The translations under genes were made by a program, and so were the position numbers. Positions 17,958 through 27,266 of a stretch of 64,000 nucleotides of DNA are shown one piece after another (position 1 is the first letter of the stretch; the number at the start of each line of letters is the position of its first letter). The stretch is from Ornithinimicrobium sp. (GTDB lineage Bacteria; Actinomycetota; Actinomycetes; Actinomycetales; Dermatophilaceae). The stretch is from NCBI RefSeq assembly GCF_030537745.1, contig NZ_JAUNVI010000001.1:53895-117894 (forward strand). The letters are read 5' to 3'. The notes beneath the pieces are model-generated. The model ran no database searches. It was given only the letters and a program-made list of their open reading frames with translations, and was not told the DNA's origin.

Positions 17958-19051
17958 TGGGTCTCCAATGTCGAGGGTATGACGTGCTGCTGCTCGTCGG
18001 GATCGTCGGGCGGGGCAACGCCAGGTGCCGGTCGGCGTGCCTCTGCGGTCGCCTCGGCGTCCCGGACGGTGCGGCGCAGACGCTTGTCAGAGACGGGCCG
18101 CTCGCCCAGGTCCTCCGCGCTCCACTCCCCCTCGTCGTGAGGCACATAGTCCTCGCCGTAGGCGCCTTTGGCGGGCCGGCGGGCGACCTGTGGGGGCGCG
18201 ACCCCGTCAGCGAGTCGGCGCATGGTGATCAGGAAGCCGGTGTGCCCGTGCATCCGGTGCTCCGGCCGCACCGACAGTCCCTCGAGGTGCCAGTCGCGGA
18301 CCAACGACTCCCAGGCCCTGGGCTCGGTCCAGCGACTCTGGGTGCGCGCAGTCTCGGCGACCCGTGAGAGCTGGGTGGCGGTGGCTACGTAACAGATGAG
18401 AACGCCGCCGGGTGCGAGCACGTCATACACCACGTCGAGGCACTCCCAGGGGGCGAGCATGTCCAGGACGACCCGGTCGACCGTGCCGGGCGCCAAGGTC
18501 TGCGGCAGCACGTCGACAAGGTCGCCGACGGTCACCGTCCACGCCGGGTGGTCTTGGCCGAAGAAGGCTCGGGCGTTGGCTTGCGCGATCTGCGCGAAGT
18601 CCTCGCGGCGCTCGAAACTGTAGAGCCGGCCCTGGTCACCGACGGCGCGCAGCAGCGAAAGCGACAACGCACCCGACCCCACGCCAGCCTCCACGACGGT
18701 GGCGCCGGGGAAGATGTCGGCATAGGTCACTATCTGTCCGGCGTCCTTGGGATAGATCACCTGGGCCCCTCGCGGCATCGAGAGCACGTAGTCGGACAGC
18801 AGCGGACGGAGCGCGAGATACTCCACGCCGGAGGTGTGCTGGACGACCGTCCCGTCGGGGGCGCCGATGAGATCGTCGTGCTGCAGATGACCTCGGTGCG
18901 TGTGGAAAGTCTTGCCAGGCTCCAGCGTCACGGTGTGCAGGCGACCCTTCGGGTCGGTCAGCTGCACGCGGTCACCGACGCGGAACGGCCCTCGTCGCAG
19001 GTCGGCCCCGGAGGTGGGGGTCGGCACGGGGGCAGGCAGAACGTCAGTCAC
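17954..19051 (-). CDS. trmI: tRNA (adenine-58-N1)-methyltransferase TrmI
   Basis: The 365-residue protein is a Rossmann methyltransferase with the TrmI core: [20 protein letters not shown], motif [17 protein letters not shown], and [10 protein letters not shown]. It uses S-adenosylmethionine to methylate A58 in the T-loop of tRNAs. About 90 C-terminal residues form a charged tail beyond the usual fold. It precedes arc, with a 4-bp stop/start overlap, as in many actinobacteria. Confidence 0.95.
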   Translation of the reverse strand: MTDVLPAPVPTPTSGADLRRGPFRVGDRVQLTDPKGRLHTVTLEPGKTFHTHRGHLQHDDLIGAPDGTVVQHTSGVEYLALRPLLSDYVLSMPRGAQVIYPKDAGQIVTYADIFPGATVVEAGVGSGALSLSLLRAVGDQGRLYSFERREDFAQIAQANARAFFGQDHPAWTVTVGDLVDVLPQTLAPGTVDRVVLDMLAPWECLDVVYDVLAPGGVLICYVATATQLSRVAETARTQSRWTEPRAWESLVRDWHLEGLSVRPEHRMHGHTGFLITMRRLADGVAPPQVARRPAKGAYGEDYVPHDEGEWSAEDLGERPVSDKRLRRTVRDAEATAEARRPAPGVAPPDDPDEQQHVIPSTLETQ

Positions 19052-19060
19052 CGCACCAGT

Positions 19061-20185
19061 CTACGAGCGGGTGGGTGTGCCCCGGCGCGTGGTCACGTCG
19101 TCGATGAGCAAGGCTCCCCAGGGTCGGCCGTCCACGTCGAGGAGGCCGATGATCCCCGAGCCGGTCCTTCGCATGACCTCCAGCCCCTGGTCGACCGAGG
19201 CCTCGGGAGGCAGGGTGGTGGCCCACCCCGGTGCGAGCCGCACGGCGACCGACGAGGCTGACGTGGAGGACCAGGCGTGCGCGGGCACGGAGTGGAGGGA
19301 GGCCGGGTCGACGATCCCCTCCGGCGCACCAGCGTGATCGAGGACGATCCACAGCGGGCGGGAGTCCCAGGCGATGCCGGACAGCAGCGTGTCAGTGTCC
19401 ACGACCCCGATCTCTCGGGCCACGTCACGCAGCTGCTGGCGGGAGGTGGTGAGCCCCAGCCGTCCTGCCCGGACCGCGCGGGAGGCGCCCTGCCAGAGGA
19501 AGCCGCCGATGAGGGCGACCCACAGGAAAGAAGAGAGGTCGACGCGCTGGCCCTGGAGCACGACGGGTCGCATGACCCAGACCAGGAGCAGCAGGACGAC
19601 GATGCGCCCGGCCCATCCGGCGGCCAAGGTCCCACGATGGCGGTTGCCGGTGAACTTCCAAACCAGCGACTCGAGCAGGAAGCCTCCGTCCAGCGGCAGC
19701 CCCGGCACGAGGTTGAAGATGGCCACGAAGGCGTTGGCCGCGGTGAACGCATAGACCAGCAGGAAGGGCACCCCGCGCCAGTCGCCGGTCTGCAGCAGAC
19801 CCCAGCCGATCACCGCCAGGACACCGTTGGCCAGCGGCCCGACCACCGCCACCGCTGCGCTGGTGCCGGGCGTGCCGCCGGCGCCGTCATGCGCGGTGTG
19901 GCCGCCCCAGAAGTCCGCGACGATCCGGGACACGGTGAAGCCGACCCGCTGGGCGACCAGGCCGTGAGCGGCCTCGTGGGCGAGCACTGACATCAGGAGC
20001 AGCACCGCGAATGCCAGCGCCACGGCATACGCGCCGATCCCCAGGCCGGGCATGAGGTTCTGCACGGTTGGGCCAAAGAGGACCACGATCACACCGGCCA
20101 CCAGCACCCAGCTGCGCCCGAGGTAGATCGGGATGCCAGACAGCGAGCCGATCCTCCAGCCATGCCCTGCGGTCGCTGTCGCCAT
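19061..20185 (-). CDS. Site-2-protease-type M50 zinc metalloprotease with C-terminal CBS-like region
   Basis: The 374-residue membrane protein has the zinc-binding HEAAH at residues 70-74 inside a hydrophobic helix and a second signature FNLVPGLPLDGG, in place of the usual NxxPxxxLDG. Several membrane segments span about residues 20-240. The C-terminal ~130 residues look like a CBS-type pair (DTDTLLSGIAWDSRPLWIVL; GSGIIGLLDVDGRPWGALL). It should cleave membrane-embedded substrates such as anti-sigma factors. It is divergent from the RecB-like gene and ends 9 bp before trmI. Confidence 0.92.
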   Translation of the reverse strand: MATATAGHGWRIGSLSGIPIYLGRSWVLVAGVIVVLFGPTVQNLMPGLGIGAYAVALAFAVLLLMSVLAHEAAHGLVAQRVGFTVSRIVADFWGGHTAHDGAGGTPGTSAAVAVVGPLANGVLAVIGWGLLQTGDWRGVPFLLVYAFTAANAFVAIFNLVPGLPLDGGFLLESLVWKFTGNRHRGTLAAGWAGRIVVLLLLVWVMRPVVLQGQRVDLSSFLWVALIGGFLWQGASRAVRAGRLGLTTSRQQLRDVAREIGVVDTDTLLSGIAWDSRPLWIVLDHAGAPEGIVDPASLHSVPAHAWSSTSASSVAVRLAPGWATTLPPEASVDQGLEVMRRTGSGIIGLLDVDGRPWGALLIDDVTTRRGTPTRS

Positions 20186-20269
20186 GGGCTCAATCTAGGC
20201 GACGCCACCCACGATCCTGGACGTGGACGGGCAACCTGACGATCGGCTCTGTCGGCAGGGGTACGTACA

Positions 20270-21136
20270 GTGCTCGACATGGCGCCTGCACTGTCACCAT
20301 CGAGGGCGGCTGACTTCATGCAGTGCCCGTTGCTCTACCGCTTCCGGGTCATCGACCGCCTGCCCGAAGTGCCCAGCGCGCCCGCTGCGCGCGGCACCCT
20401 GGTGCATGCCGTGCTGGAGCGCATCTTTGATCTGCCTGCCGAGGAGCGCACGCTGGAGGCAGCGACCGACTTGGTGCCTGGGGAGTGGGCCCGGATGATC
20501 GAGGAGGAGCCCGAGCTCGCGGCGCTGATCACCGCGGAGGCGGTGCAACCACGCACACCGGAGCAGTGGTATGCCGAGGCTGCCGGCCTCATCGACCGTT
20601 GGTTCGGGCTGGAGGATCCGACGCTGCTTGAGCCCGCCGAGCGAGAGCTCTATCTCGAGGCCCAGGTCGGCGAGCTCACCATCCGCGGCATCGTGGATCG
20701 CTTGGACGAAGCACCGGACGGCCGGCTGCGGGTGGTGGACTACAAGACTGGACGAGCTCCCTCGGAAACTTTCGAAGGGCGGGCACTGTTTCAGCTCAAG
20801 TTCTACGGGCTCGCGCTCTGGCGGCTGCGCGGCGTGCTGCCTTCACGGTTGCAGCTGGTCTATCTGCGTGACGGCCAGGTCTTGTGGATCGACCCGACCG
20901 AGCACGAGCTGCTAGCGACCGAGCGCAAGATCGTGGCGCTGTGGAAGGCCATCGAGCTTGCCGCCACCACCGGCGACTGGCGGCCCAGTCGTGGGTATGC
21001 GTGCAGCTGGTGCTCGTTCAAAGACGTATGCCCCGCCTGGGGTGGCACGCCTCCGCCACTGCCTCCGGATGCCACCGAGCGCGCCCTCGATCCCCGCCGC
21101 GCCAGCTACACCGATCCCGTCATCGACGCCGACTGA
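20270..21136 (+). CDS. RecB-family PD-(D/E)xK nuclease with Fe-S-type cysteines
   Basis: The 288-residue protein has nuclease motifs GIVDRLD (Asp143) and VVDYKTG (Asp157, Lys159), then QLKFYGLA (QxxxY). One N-terminal Cys (Cys19 in FMQCPLLYRF) and three C-terminal Cys (245, 248 and 254) match the four-cysteine iron-sulfur arrangement of AddB/Cas4-like nucleases. The proposed GTG start has GGGG 8 bp upstream; an ATG three codons later is possible. A homologue beside trmI and the M50 gene is typical for actinobacteria. It probably acts in DNA repair or end processing. Confidence 0.9.
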   Translation: MLDMAPALSPSRAADFMQCPLLYRFRVIDRLPEVPSAPAARGTLVHAVLERIFDLPAEERTLEAATDLVPGEWARMIEEEPELAALITAEAVQPRTPEQWYAEAAGLIDRWFGLEDPTLLEPAERELYLEAQVGELTIRGIVDRLDEAPDGRLRVVDYKTGRAPSETFEGRALFQLKFYGLALWRLRGVLPSRLQLVYLRDGQVLWIDPTEHELLATERKIVALWKAIELAATTGDWRPSRGYACSWCSFKDVCPAWGGTPPPLPPDATERALDPRRASYTDPVIDAD

Positions 21137-21147
21137 CCGGACGGTCG
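21132..21147. repeat. 16-bp block shared with the mobA-like gene end
   Basis: ACTGACCGGACGGTCG contains the RecB-like gene's TGA stop and the 5-bp inverted repeat GACCG-GA-CGGTC. The same 16 bp occurs on the minus strand at 39800-39815, again containing the stop of an unrelated gene, and it resembles the 22-bp repeat units found there. Confidence 0.7.
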
Positions 21148-21165
21148 CCCCTGCCACCGCACGGG

Positions 21166-22023
21166 TCAACCGCGCGCCGACCCGTCCTCGCCACGCTTGC
21201 GGAGATAGCGCTCAAACTCCCGAGCGATCGCGTCCCCGCTGGCCTCTGGCAGCTCAGCCGTATCCTGCGCTTCCTCCAGCGAAGCGACATACTCCGCCAC
21301 TTCCTCATCCGAAGAGGCCAGCTCGTCCACTCCCCGCTCCCAGGCCCGGGCAGCCTCGATGACGTCCGTGTCATCGATGACGCAGGACAACAACTCTTCC
21401 AGGCAACCCAACAGCGCCAGGGACGCCTTCGGCGACGGCGGACCACCGGCATAGTGAGGCACGGCCGCCCACACCGACAGGGTCGGCAGGCCCCGCCGTT
21501 GCGCCAGCTCACCGATGACCCCGACGATGCCGGTCGGTCCTTCGTAGGTGCTCTTCTCGGCCAGGCCCTTCGTGAGCAGAGCCTCATCCTCGGTCGTCAC
21601 GCTGACCGGCATGGGTCGAGTGTGCGGCACGTCCGCGAGCAGGCCACCAAGGGTGATGAGCTGGGTGGCTCCCCGCGCGAAGCAGAAGTCGAGGATCTCC
21701 CCGCTGAAGGTCCGCCACCGCACGGACGGCTCGATGCCCTGGACCAGCAGGACATCACGCCCCAGGGGACTGTTATGCGCGAGATAGACACGGGTCGAAG
21801 GCCATCGCAGGGAGCGTTCGCCCTGGACCGAGATGACTCTGGGCCGGTTGACCTGCAGGTCGTAGTACTCCTCTGGGTCCACCGTCGCCACGAGCTGCGC
21901 CTGCCAGACGGTCCGCAAGTGCTCAATGACCCCCGAGGCACACTCACCCGCGTCGTTCCAGCCCTCGAAGGCCGCGATGACGACAGGGTCGTTCAGTTGC
22001 GGCATGTCGGCGAACTCCAACAT
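21166..22023 (-). CDS. PAC2 family protein (proteasome-assembly-chaperone-like)
   Basis: The 285-residue protein matches the archaeal/actinobacterial PAC2 family: VIAAFEGWNDAGECASGVIE near the start, LLVQGIEPSVRWRTF in the middle and VSVWAAVPHYAGG-type sequence later. Family members resemble eukaryotic proteasome assembly chaperones, but no assembly role is shown in actinobacteria. An Asp/Glu-rich tail follows. It is convergent with the RecB-like gene. Confidence 0.9.
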   Translation of the reverse strand: MLEFADMPQLNDPVVIAAFEGWNDAGECASGVIEHLRTVWQAQLVATVDPEEYYDLQVNRPRVISVQGERSLRWPSTRVYLAHNSPLGRDVLLVQGIEPSVRWRTFSGEILDFCFARGATQLITLGGLLADVPHTRPMPVSVTTEDEALLTKGLAEKSTYEGPTGIVGVIGELAQRRGLPTLSVWAAVPHYAGGPPSPKASLALLGCLEELLSCVIDDTDVIEAARAWERGVDELASSDEEVAEYVASLEEAQDTAELPEASGDAIAREFERYLRKRGEDGSARG

Positions 22024-22091
22024 ATAGCGGGGCCTCCTCGACGGGGTGACGACCGGTCACGGCCAGCCTACGTGCCTCCTACGATGGAGCG

Positions 22092-23807
22092 GTGTCTTCC
22101 TCTGTGCCTGTCGCCCGCCGTTCCTCCCTGCCGGCAGCAGTGCTGTGGGACATGGACGGCACGATCATCGACACCGAGCCCTACTGGATGGCCGCCGAGC
22201 GTGCGCTGGTGGAGGAGGCGGGCGGCACCTGGAGCCACGAGCAGGCGCTTGCGCTCGTCGGCAATCCACTGCTCGTGTCCGCACAGACCATCATCGACCA
22301 GACCCCCGTCACTGGCACCGCTGCGGCCGTAGTGGATCTCATCCAGGGGCGGGTGGAGAGCCTGATGAAGGAACGCCTTCCCTGGCGCCCCGGAGCGCGT
22401 GAGCTGCTGGCTGACCTGCGCTCTCGCGGAGTTCCCTGCGCGTTGGTGACGATGTCGTATGACGTCCTCGCGCGGGTGCTGATCGCGGCGTTGCCCGAGG
22501 GCACCTTTGCGCACGTCATCACCGGGGATCAGGTGGCCCGGGGCAAGCCGCACCCTGAGCCCTACCTGACCGCGACCTCGAGGCTGCGTGCCGATCCGCG
22601 GCGCTGCGTGGCGATCGAGGACTCACCCACTGGTGTGGCCTCGGCAGTAGCGGCGGGCGTGCCGACCATCGGCGTACCGCACATCGTGCCGATCGAGCCT
22701 CGCCCCGGCCTGAAGCTGGTCAGGACCCTCGCGGAGCTCTCGGCGGACCAGCTCTGGCCGGTAGCGATGGAAGGAGTGTCGGGGCCGCCGGTGCTCAACC
22801 CCGCACACGGCTCGGAGGGCACGCGAGGAAGCCGCCGCAAGGACGATCGACCCTGGTGGAAGCGCGCCTGGGCGGTGATCACCAATCCCTTCACCGACGA
22901 TGATGATGCGCAGAGCCAGTCAAGGGACCTCCTCCCGCAGCGTCGCAGCGTGCCCCCGCCGCTGGGACGGCCGCTGGAGCCCTGGGGCCGACTCGAGCGG
23001 CATTTCCAGATCCGATGGGATGCTGCCGACCTCGAGGCGGTCAGCGAGGTGCTGCGCAGGGCTGGCGTCAGCGAGCACGCGGATGGCTCAAAGGTCTACT
23101 CGGGTCTGGCCGCTCTCGTCCGTGACCCAGCCCGGCCCAAGGACAAAAAGGCGATCGCCGTCTTCGTCGACGGGACCCATCTTGGCTACCTCGACCGAAA
23201 ACGGGCGCGGGCCTACTTCGAGGAGGTGACCGAGGCCACGGAGCAGGGCGGGTATGTCGAGTCCACCGCGACCGTGCGCGTCACGCCCCAGGACAAGAGG
23301 GTCAAGCTGCGGATTCATCTCGACCTGCCTAAACCTGGAGAGCTCCTTCCCCGGAACTCCGCTCCGACTGAGCCCTACGCGATCGTCCCGCTCGGACGCC
23401 GGGTCCAGGTCATCGGCGAGGAGGCCAGCCGGGAGGCGCTCCAGGCATTCGTCACACGGTCCAAGCAGACCCCGGTCCTGGTCACGCTCCGGACCGTGGT
23501 CGAGAAAAAGCCACGGTCGCAGACACGGTTGGTGGAGGTGGAACTGGACGGCGAGGTCGTCGGGCAGCTCTCCCGTGCCCAGTCGTCCCGGCTGCTGAGG
23601 GTGCTCGACCGACTGAACGCCCAAGGCTTCCTGGCCGTGGCCAGGGCCTGGGTAGGCGGCACTCCGAACGCTCCGCAGGTCACGCTGGACATCAACCGGG
23701 ACGACGCCCACCTGCACGACTGGCTCGCTTTGCACCGACGATCAGCACGAAGCGGCAGCCTCCACGAGATCGTCCCCAGTGCGGACCCGATCAGCCAAGA
23801 CGGCTGA
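22092..23807 (+). CDS. HAD-family phosphatase fused to a duplicated HIRAN-like C-terminal region
   Basis: Residues 1-235 are a HAD hydrolase of the beta-phosphoglucomutase/GPP class: WDMDGTIIDTEPYW (nucleophile Asp), VTMSYD, KPHPEPYL and IEDSPTGVASA. A basic linker with WWKRAW follows (about 250-280). The C-terminal ~290 residues hold two related beta-rich units: VFVDGTHLGYLDRKRARAYF, and later VELDGEVVGQLSRAQSSRLL. These recall HIRAN or other DNA-repair accessory modules. Family phosphatases are normally about 230 residues, so this is a large extension. The GTG start has GGAG close upstream. A strong hairpin overlaps the stop. Confidence 0.85.
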   Translation: MSSSVPVARRSSLPAAVLWDMDGTIIDTEPYWMAAERALVEEAGGTWSHEQALALVGNPLLVSAQTIIDQTPVTGTAAAVVDLIQGRVESLMKERLPWRPGARELLADLRSRGVPCALVTMSYDVLARVLIAALPEGTFAHVITGDQVARGKPHPEPYLTATSRLRADPRRCVAIEDSPTGVASAVAAGVPTIGVPHIVPIEPRPGLKLVRTLAELSADQLWPVAMEGVSGPPVLNPAHGSEGTRGSRRKDDRPWWKRAWAVITNPFTDDDDAQSQSRDLLPQRRSVPPPLGRPLEPWGRLERHFQIRWDAADLEAVSEVLRRAGVSEHADGSKVYSGLAALVRDPARPKDKKAIAVFVDGTHLGYLDRKRARAYFEEVTEATEQGGYVESTATVRVTPQDKRVKLRIHLDLPKPGELLPRNSAPTEPYAIVPLGRRVQVIGEEASREALQAFVTRSKQTPVLVTLRTVVEKKPRSQTRLVEVELDGEVVGQLSRAQSSRLLRVLDRLNAQGFLAVARAWVGGTPNAPQVTLDINRDDAHLHDWLALHRRSARSGSLHEIVPSADPISQDG

Positions 23808-23811
23808 TCGG
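23787..23811. terminator. Hairpin terminator between convergent genes
   Basis: The perfect 10-bp arms CCGATCAGCC (23787-23796) and GGCTGATCGG (23802-23811) enclose a 5-nt loop and overlap the stop codon of the HAD fusion gene. The convergent cupin gene stops at 23840. It can work in both directions. Confidence 0.65.
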
Positions 23812-23839
23812 GATCAGCAGCATGCCTCAACCCACGCCG

Positions 23840-24316
23840 TCACGCCCCGTCGACTGCGCCTTCGGGCAGGAAGTCCACCCCGTTCAGGGACGACAGCCGA
23901 ACGACCTCGACGGGATCGGTGACGTTGTGCAGCAGGCTGAAGAGGTTGGCCAACTTGCCGCCCGGAGTCACCCAGAACAGCGACTTGGCGACCGAATCCT
24001 GCTTGTTGTAATAGGCGTGGGGCAGATTGCGCGGCATCTGCACGAGATCGCCTGGTCCTGCCGTGGTCCACTGCCCATCGAGGTAGAGCGTGTAGACCCC
24101 CTCGAAGACGTAGATGAACTCGTCCTGCGTGGGGTGCACATGCGGCGGGACCCCGGTGCCGGCAGGGTCGAGCGAGAGCCAAGAATACGTTGACGCGCTC
24201 TCGATCTTGGTGGTGTACGTGTGACCCAGAACATTCCAAACGCGACCTCCGAGCGCTTCATCGGCGCGTACGATACCGGCGGGCAACTCGCCCAGGATGA
24301 TCTCTTCGGAATTCAT
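23840..24316 (-). CDS. Cupin-2 domain protein
   Basis: The 158-residue protein has both cupin motifs: GVPPHVHPTQDEFIYVFEG (His-x-His and Glu metal ligands) and PGDLVQMPRNLPHAYYN (third His). It is a single-domain metal-binding beta-barrel, perhaps a dioxygenase or sugar-binding enzyme; the substrate cannot be inferred. The ATG at 24316 has AGAGGAAC upstream. The 236 bp between it and mshC hold no further gene. Confidence 0.88.
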   Translation of the reverse strand: MNSEEIILGELPAGIVRADEALGGRVWNVLGHTYTTKIESASTYSWLSLDPAGTGVPPHVHPTQDEFIYVFEGVYTLYLDGQWTTAGPGDLVQMPRNLPHAYYNKQDSVAKSLFWVTPGGKLANLFSLLHNVTDPVEVVRLSSLNGVDFLPEGAVDGA

Positions 24317-24552
24317 CGTTGTGTTCCTCTGCTCGAGATGTGGGGCTGTCAGTCTGGCAGAGCCCCTGCTCATCCGTCCTGGGATGGCTACCGGGCTGAC
24401 CCGCGGGCACCCGAAGCCGGGCACCGCACGCGCTTCCGGGGGGCGATCGGCACTGCGGTGTGGGCTCACCAGGTGCGCGACAACAGCGTCGAAACTCAGG
24501 GCCACCGGATGATCGAGACCGCGCTGGACACCTGACGTGTCGAGGTCCCGGG

Positions 24553-25827
24553 TCAGGACAAAAGGTCCAGGCCCAGGAGTGCATCGACGGCGCTGGGGAC
24601 CGCGCGGGAGACAGGCAAGCCCGCAGTCGCGGCCGCTGCCCAGGCATCGACCGCCGCGACTGCGCCGGGGGCGTCGAGGTCGTCGGCCAGACGTGCCCGG
24701 ATCTGCTGCACCGTGCGCGTCTCCAGGTCGCTGACCTCCTCGGTCTCGTCGGCCTGGCTCGCGGCAACCAGCCAGGCCGACCAACGCTGCGCCGCGGCCA
24801 CAAGGTCCTGATCGGTCCACTCCCAGGGCGTGCGGTAGTGATGCGCCAGGAGCGCCAGGCGGATCACCATCGGATCCACGCCGTCCCGAAGCAATGCAGA
24901 CACCAGCACCAGGTTGCCCTTGGACTTGCTCATCTTCTCGCCCTGATAGCCAACCATCGCCTGGTGCACGTAGGCACGCGCGAACGGCTGCTCGCCGGTC
25001 AACGCGGTCGCCTGGACGGCGCTCATCTCGTGGTGCGGGAAGATCAGGTCCGTCCCACCACCTTGCACGTCGAAGCGCATCCCCAGGTAGGTCAGGGCGA
25101 TCGTCGAGCACTCGATGTGCCAGCCCGGACGGCCGGCGCCCAGAGACTCTCCCGGCCAGCTGGGCTCATCCTCGCGAGCGGCCCGCCACAGCAAGGGATC
25201 CAGCGCGTCCCGCTTGCCTTGCCGGTCGGGGTCTCCCCCACGCTCGCCGAAGACCTCCAGCATCTGCGCACGCGAGAGGTGCGACACTTCACCAAAGGTG
25301 GGCTGGCCCGAGAGGTCGAGATAGACGTCCTGAGCCTGCGCCTGCACCGCACCCTCGGCCGCGCTCACCGGGATCCGGTATGCCGCCCCGTTGGCCAGCA
25401 GGCTGCGGATCGAGTCGACGTCCTCCGGGATGCCCTCGACCGCGCCGACATAGTGGGCCGGCGCCAGGATGCGCAAGGCCTCCATGTCCTGCCGAAAAAG
25501 GTCGATCTCCCGGGCAGCCAGGTCCTCCCAGTGCACGCCGTCGCGGGCGGCCCGTTCGAGCAATGGTTCATCCACGTCGGTGACATTTTGCACGTAGACG
25601 ACATCGAGGTGCCCGTCCAGCCACACCCGCTGGAGAAGGTCGAACGTCAGGTAGGTAGCGGCATGCCCTAGGTGCGTCGCGTCATACGGCGTAATGCCAC
25701 ACACGTAGAGTCGGGCAGGACTTTGCGGCTGGACGGTGCGCACGGTCCCGGACGCGGAGTCGTGCACCCGCAGTGGTTCACCGGATCCGGACAGTTGGGG
25801 CACAGACGGCGACGACCACGATTTCAC
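24553..25827 (-). CDS. mshC: Cysteine--1-D-myo-inosityl 2-amino-2-deoxy-alpha-D-glucopyranoside ligase MshC
   Basis: The 424-residue protein is a cysteinyl-tRNA-synthetase-like ligase with THLGH (residues 51-55), EKMSKSKGN (KMSKS 298-302) and zinc-site candidates Cys43, Cys240 and His265. It couples cysteine to GlcN-Ins in mycothiol synthesis. Features specific to MshC over CysS include the start YVCGITPYDATHLGHAATYL and the absence of the tRNA-binding C-terminal domain. It follows the SCO1664-type gene by 37 bp, the standard actinobacterial order. Confidence 0.96.
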   Translation of the reverse strand: MKSWSSPSVPQLSGSGEPLRVHDSASGTVRTVQPQSPARLYVCGITPYDATHLGHAATYLTFDLLQRVWLDGHLDVVYVQNVTDVDEPLLERAARDGVHWEDLAAREIDLFRQDMEALRILAPAHYVGAVEGIPEDVDSIRSLLANGAAYRIPVSAAEGAVQAQAQDVYLDLSGQPTFGEVSHLSRAQMLEVFGERGGDPDRQGKRDALDPLLWRAAREDEPSWPGESLGAGRPGWHIECSTIALTYLGMRFDVQGGGTDLIFPHHEMSAVQATALTGEQPFARAYVHQAMVGYQGEKMSKSKGNLVLVSALLRDGVDPMVIRLALLAHHYRTPWEWTDQDLVAAAQRWSAWLVAASQADETEEVSDLETRTVQQIRARLADDLDAPGAVAAVDAWAAAATAGLPVSRAVPSAVDALLGLDLLS

Positions 25828-25864
25828 GACCTAAGGCTATCTGGCTCGGTCCGCTTTTCTGACA

Positions 25865-26689
25865 TCACCACAGCGGCCACGGCAAGGGATAGCGGTCCGG
25901 CGGCAGCAACGGCATCTGCTGGCTGGCGCGTAAGGCCTCCAGCCGGGTGGACAGCGCCGCGATCTCCCCCGGCGCGAGCAACGCCTCCAGCCCGCTGGAC
26001 CCGTCGGTGACGGCGTCGCGGACTGCGCGCACGCTGTCCAGATCTTCCTGCCGCAGCGGTTCACCGGCCCAACCCCACAGCACGGTCCGCAACTTCGGCT
26101 CGGTGTGCAGGCACAGCCCGTGGTCGAAGCCCCACAGCCGTTCGCCGGTGATGCCGAGGTGGGCGGCCTTGCGATCGGCGTTGTCCAGGACAGCGTCCAG
26201 CACCGCCATGGAGCGCAACCGTGCGTCGTCGGCGTGCACCACGACGAGCGCCGCACCGGTCTCGTCCTGGGCGTCGACGACCCGCTTCCACCCCGAGGCC
26301 ACCTCTTCGGGCCGCAACACGTCGATCAGCCCGGCGCCAGGCAGCGGGCTGTCCTCGACCTCCATCCACAGTTGCACCGACCCCGGCCCGAGCGGCCCGT
26401 CGCGCAGCACCGTGGGTGGCACCAGCCTCCACCCGCCCAGCTCACTGACCAGGTAGGCGGATACCTCCCTGGCAGCCAGCGTGCCGGTCGGGAAGTCGAC
26501 GAGAGGGCGCTCACCGCGGATCGGTTTGTAGACCGCCTTTCGGCCGGTCGGGGCTCCGTCCGGCTCGACCAGGTCGACGAGGACCGTGACGTTGGAGGCC
26601 TCCCGCAGCACGCCGATGACTTCGAGGGAAGTGCGGCAAAGCAGGTCTTCGTCCCGAACCCGCTCTGGGTCCTGCGGCTGCGGATTCAC
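25865..26689 (-). CDS. SCO1664 family protein (kinase-like fold)
   Basis: The 274-residue protein matches the SCO1664 family beside mshC. It has GRKAVYKPIRGERPLVDFPT (Lys-containing strand), a DNADRK segment and WGFDHGLCLH, which recall a reduced protein-kinase/PI3-4-kinase-like fold. Its function is unknown. The start is taken as the GTG at 26689, 13 bp after the DUF3090 stop; the longer frame upstream is antisense-like noise. Confidence 0.85.
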   Translation of the reverse strand: MNPQPQDPERVRDEDLLCRTSLEVIGVLREASNVTVLVDLVEPDGAPTGRKAVYKPIRGERPLVDFPTGTLAAREVSAYLVSELGGWRLVPPTVLRDGPLGPGSVQLWMEVEDSPLPGAGLIDVLRPEEVASGWKRVVDAQDETGAALVVVHADDARLRSMAVLDAVLDNADRKAAHLGITGERLWGFDHGLCLHTEPKLRTVLWGWAGEPLRQEDLDSVRAVRDAVTDGSSGLEALLAPGEIAALSTRLEALRASQQMPLLPPDRYPLPWPLW

Positions 26690-26702
26690 GACAGAGCGAT
26701 GC

Positions 26703-27257
26703 TCAGCGGCGATAGCCGTTGGCCCGCGGGCAGATGTGTCCAGAAGGGTCCAGTGCCTGACCACAGAAGGGACAGGAGGGACGGCCGCCGACCAGCGAGG
26801 CGGTGCAGCGCTCGGCGAAGGCGCGGGCGCGCGCCGGCTCGATCGCGACCCGGATCGATTGCGGCGGCAAGCCGGTCCAGGGGTAGTCACCTTCGGGGTC
26901 GAGGTCGAGCAACTCGTCGACCTCTGGTCGGTCAAAGGCCTCGACGACCACGCGTTCGCGGACCGCATCCCAGCTCAGCGACAGGCGCTGCACGCGGAAG
27001 TCATCGTCGAAGGGGGCGTCCAGCGGCGCGTTGTCGACATAGGTCGCGGCTGCCTCCTCCGAGCCGGCCACCGCGGCCACCTCCTCGACGAGTTCGACGA
27101 GGGAGGCCCCCAAGAGCCGGACCTGTTCCTTCTCCAACGAGACCGTCGTCGTGCGGCGCGCTCCGTCGGTGGCCTGCAGGAAGAAGGTGCGCTGACCGGG
27201 AGGCCCCACACTGCCGGCGACGAAGCGCTCGGGCGGGTCGTAGACATGGTCTGGCAT
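26703..27257 (-). CDS. DUF3090 family protein with C-terminal zinc ribbon
   Basis: The 184-residue protein begins VYDPPERFVAGSVGPPGQRT and has a C-terminal zinc-ribbon-like CPFCG...HICPRANGYRR (Cys-x2-Cys and His-x-Cys). It matches the DUF3090 family, always found with the SCO1664-type gene and the phosphomutase in actinobacteria. The function is unknown; co-conservation with mshC suggests a linked pathway, which is inference. Confidence 0.9.
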   Translation of the reverse strand: MPDHVYDPPERFVAGSVGPPGQRTFFLQATDGARRTTTVSLEKEQVRLLGASLVELVEEVAAVAGSEEAAATYVDNAPLDAPFDDDFRVQRLSLSWDAVRERVVVEAFDRPEVDELLDLDPEGDYPWTGLPPQSIRVAIEPARARAFAERCTASLVGGRPSCPFCGQALDPSGHICPRANGYRR

Positions 27258-27266
27258 GGCTTCAGC

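Noticed and set aside
23840-25111. A 423-codon frame ending with the cupin
   Set aside because: Only the last 158 codons match a cupin; the rest is mshC antisense-frame noise, and a good ribosome-binding site precedes the ATG at 24316.
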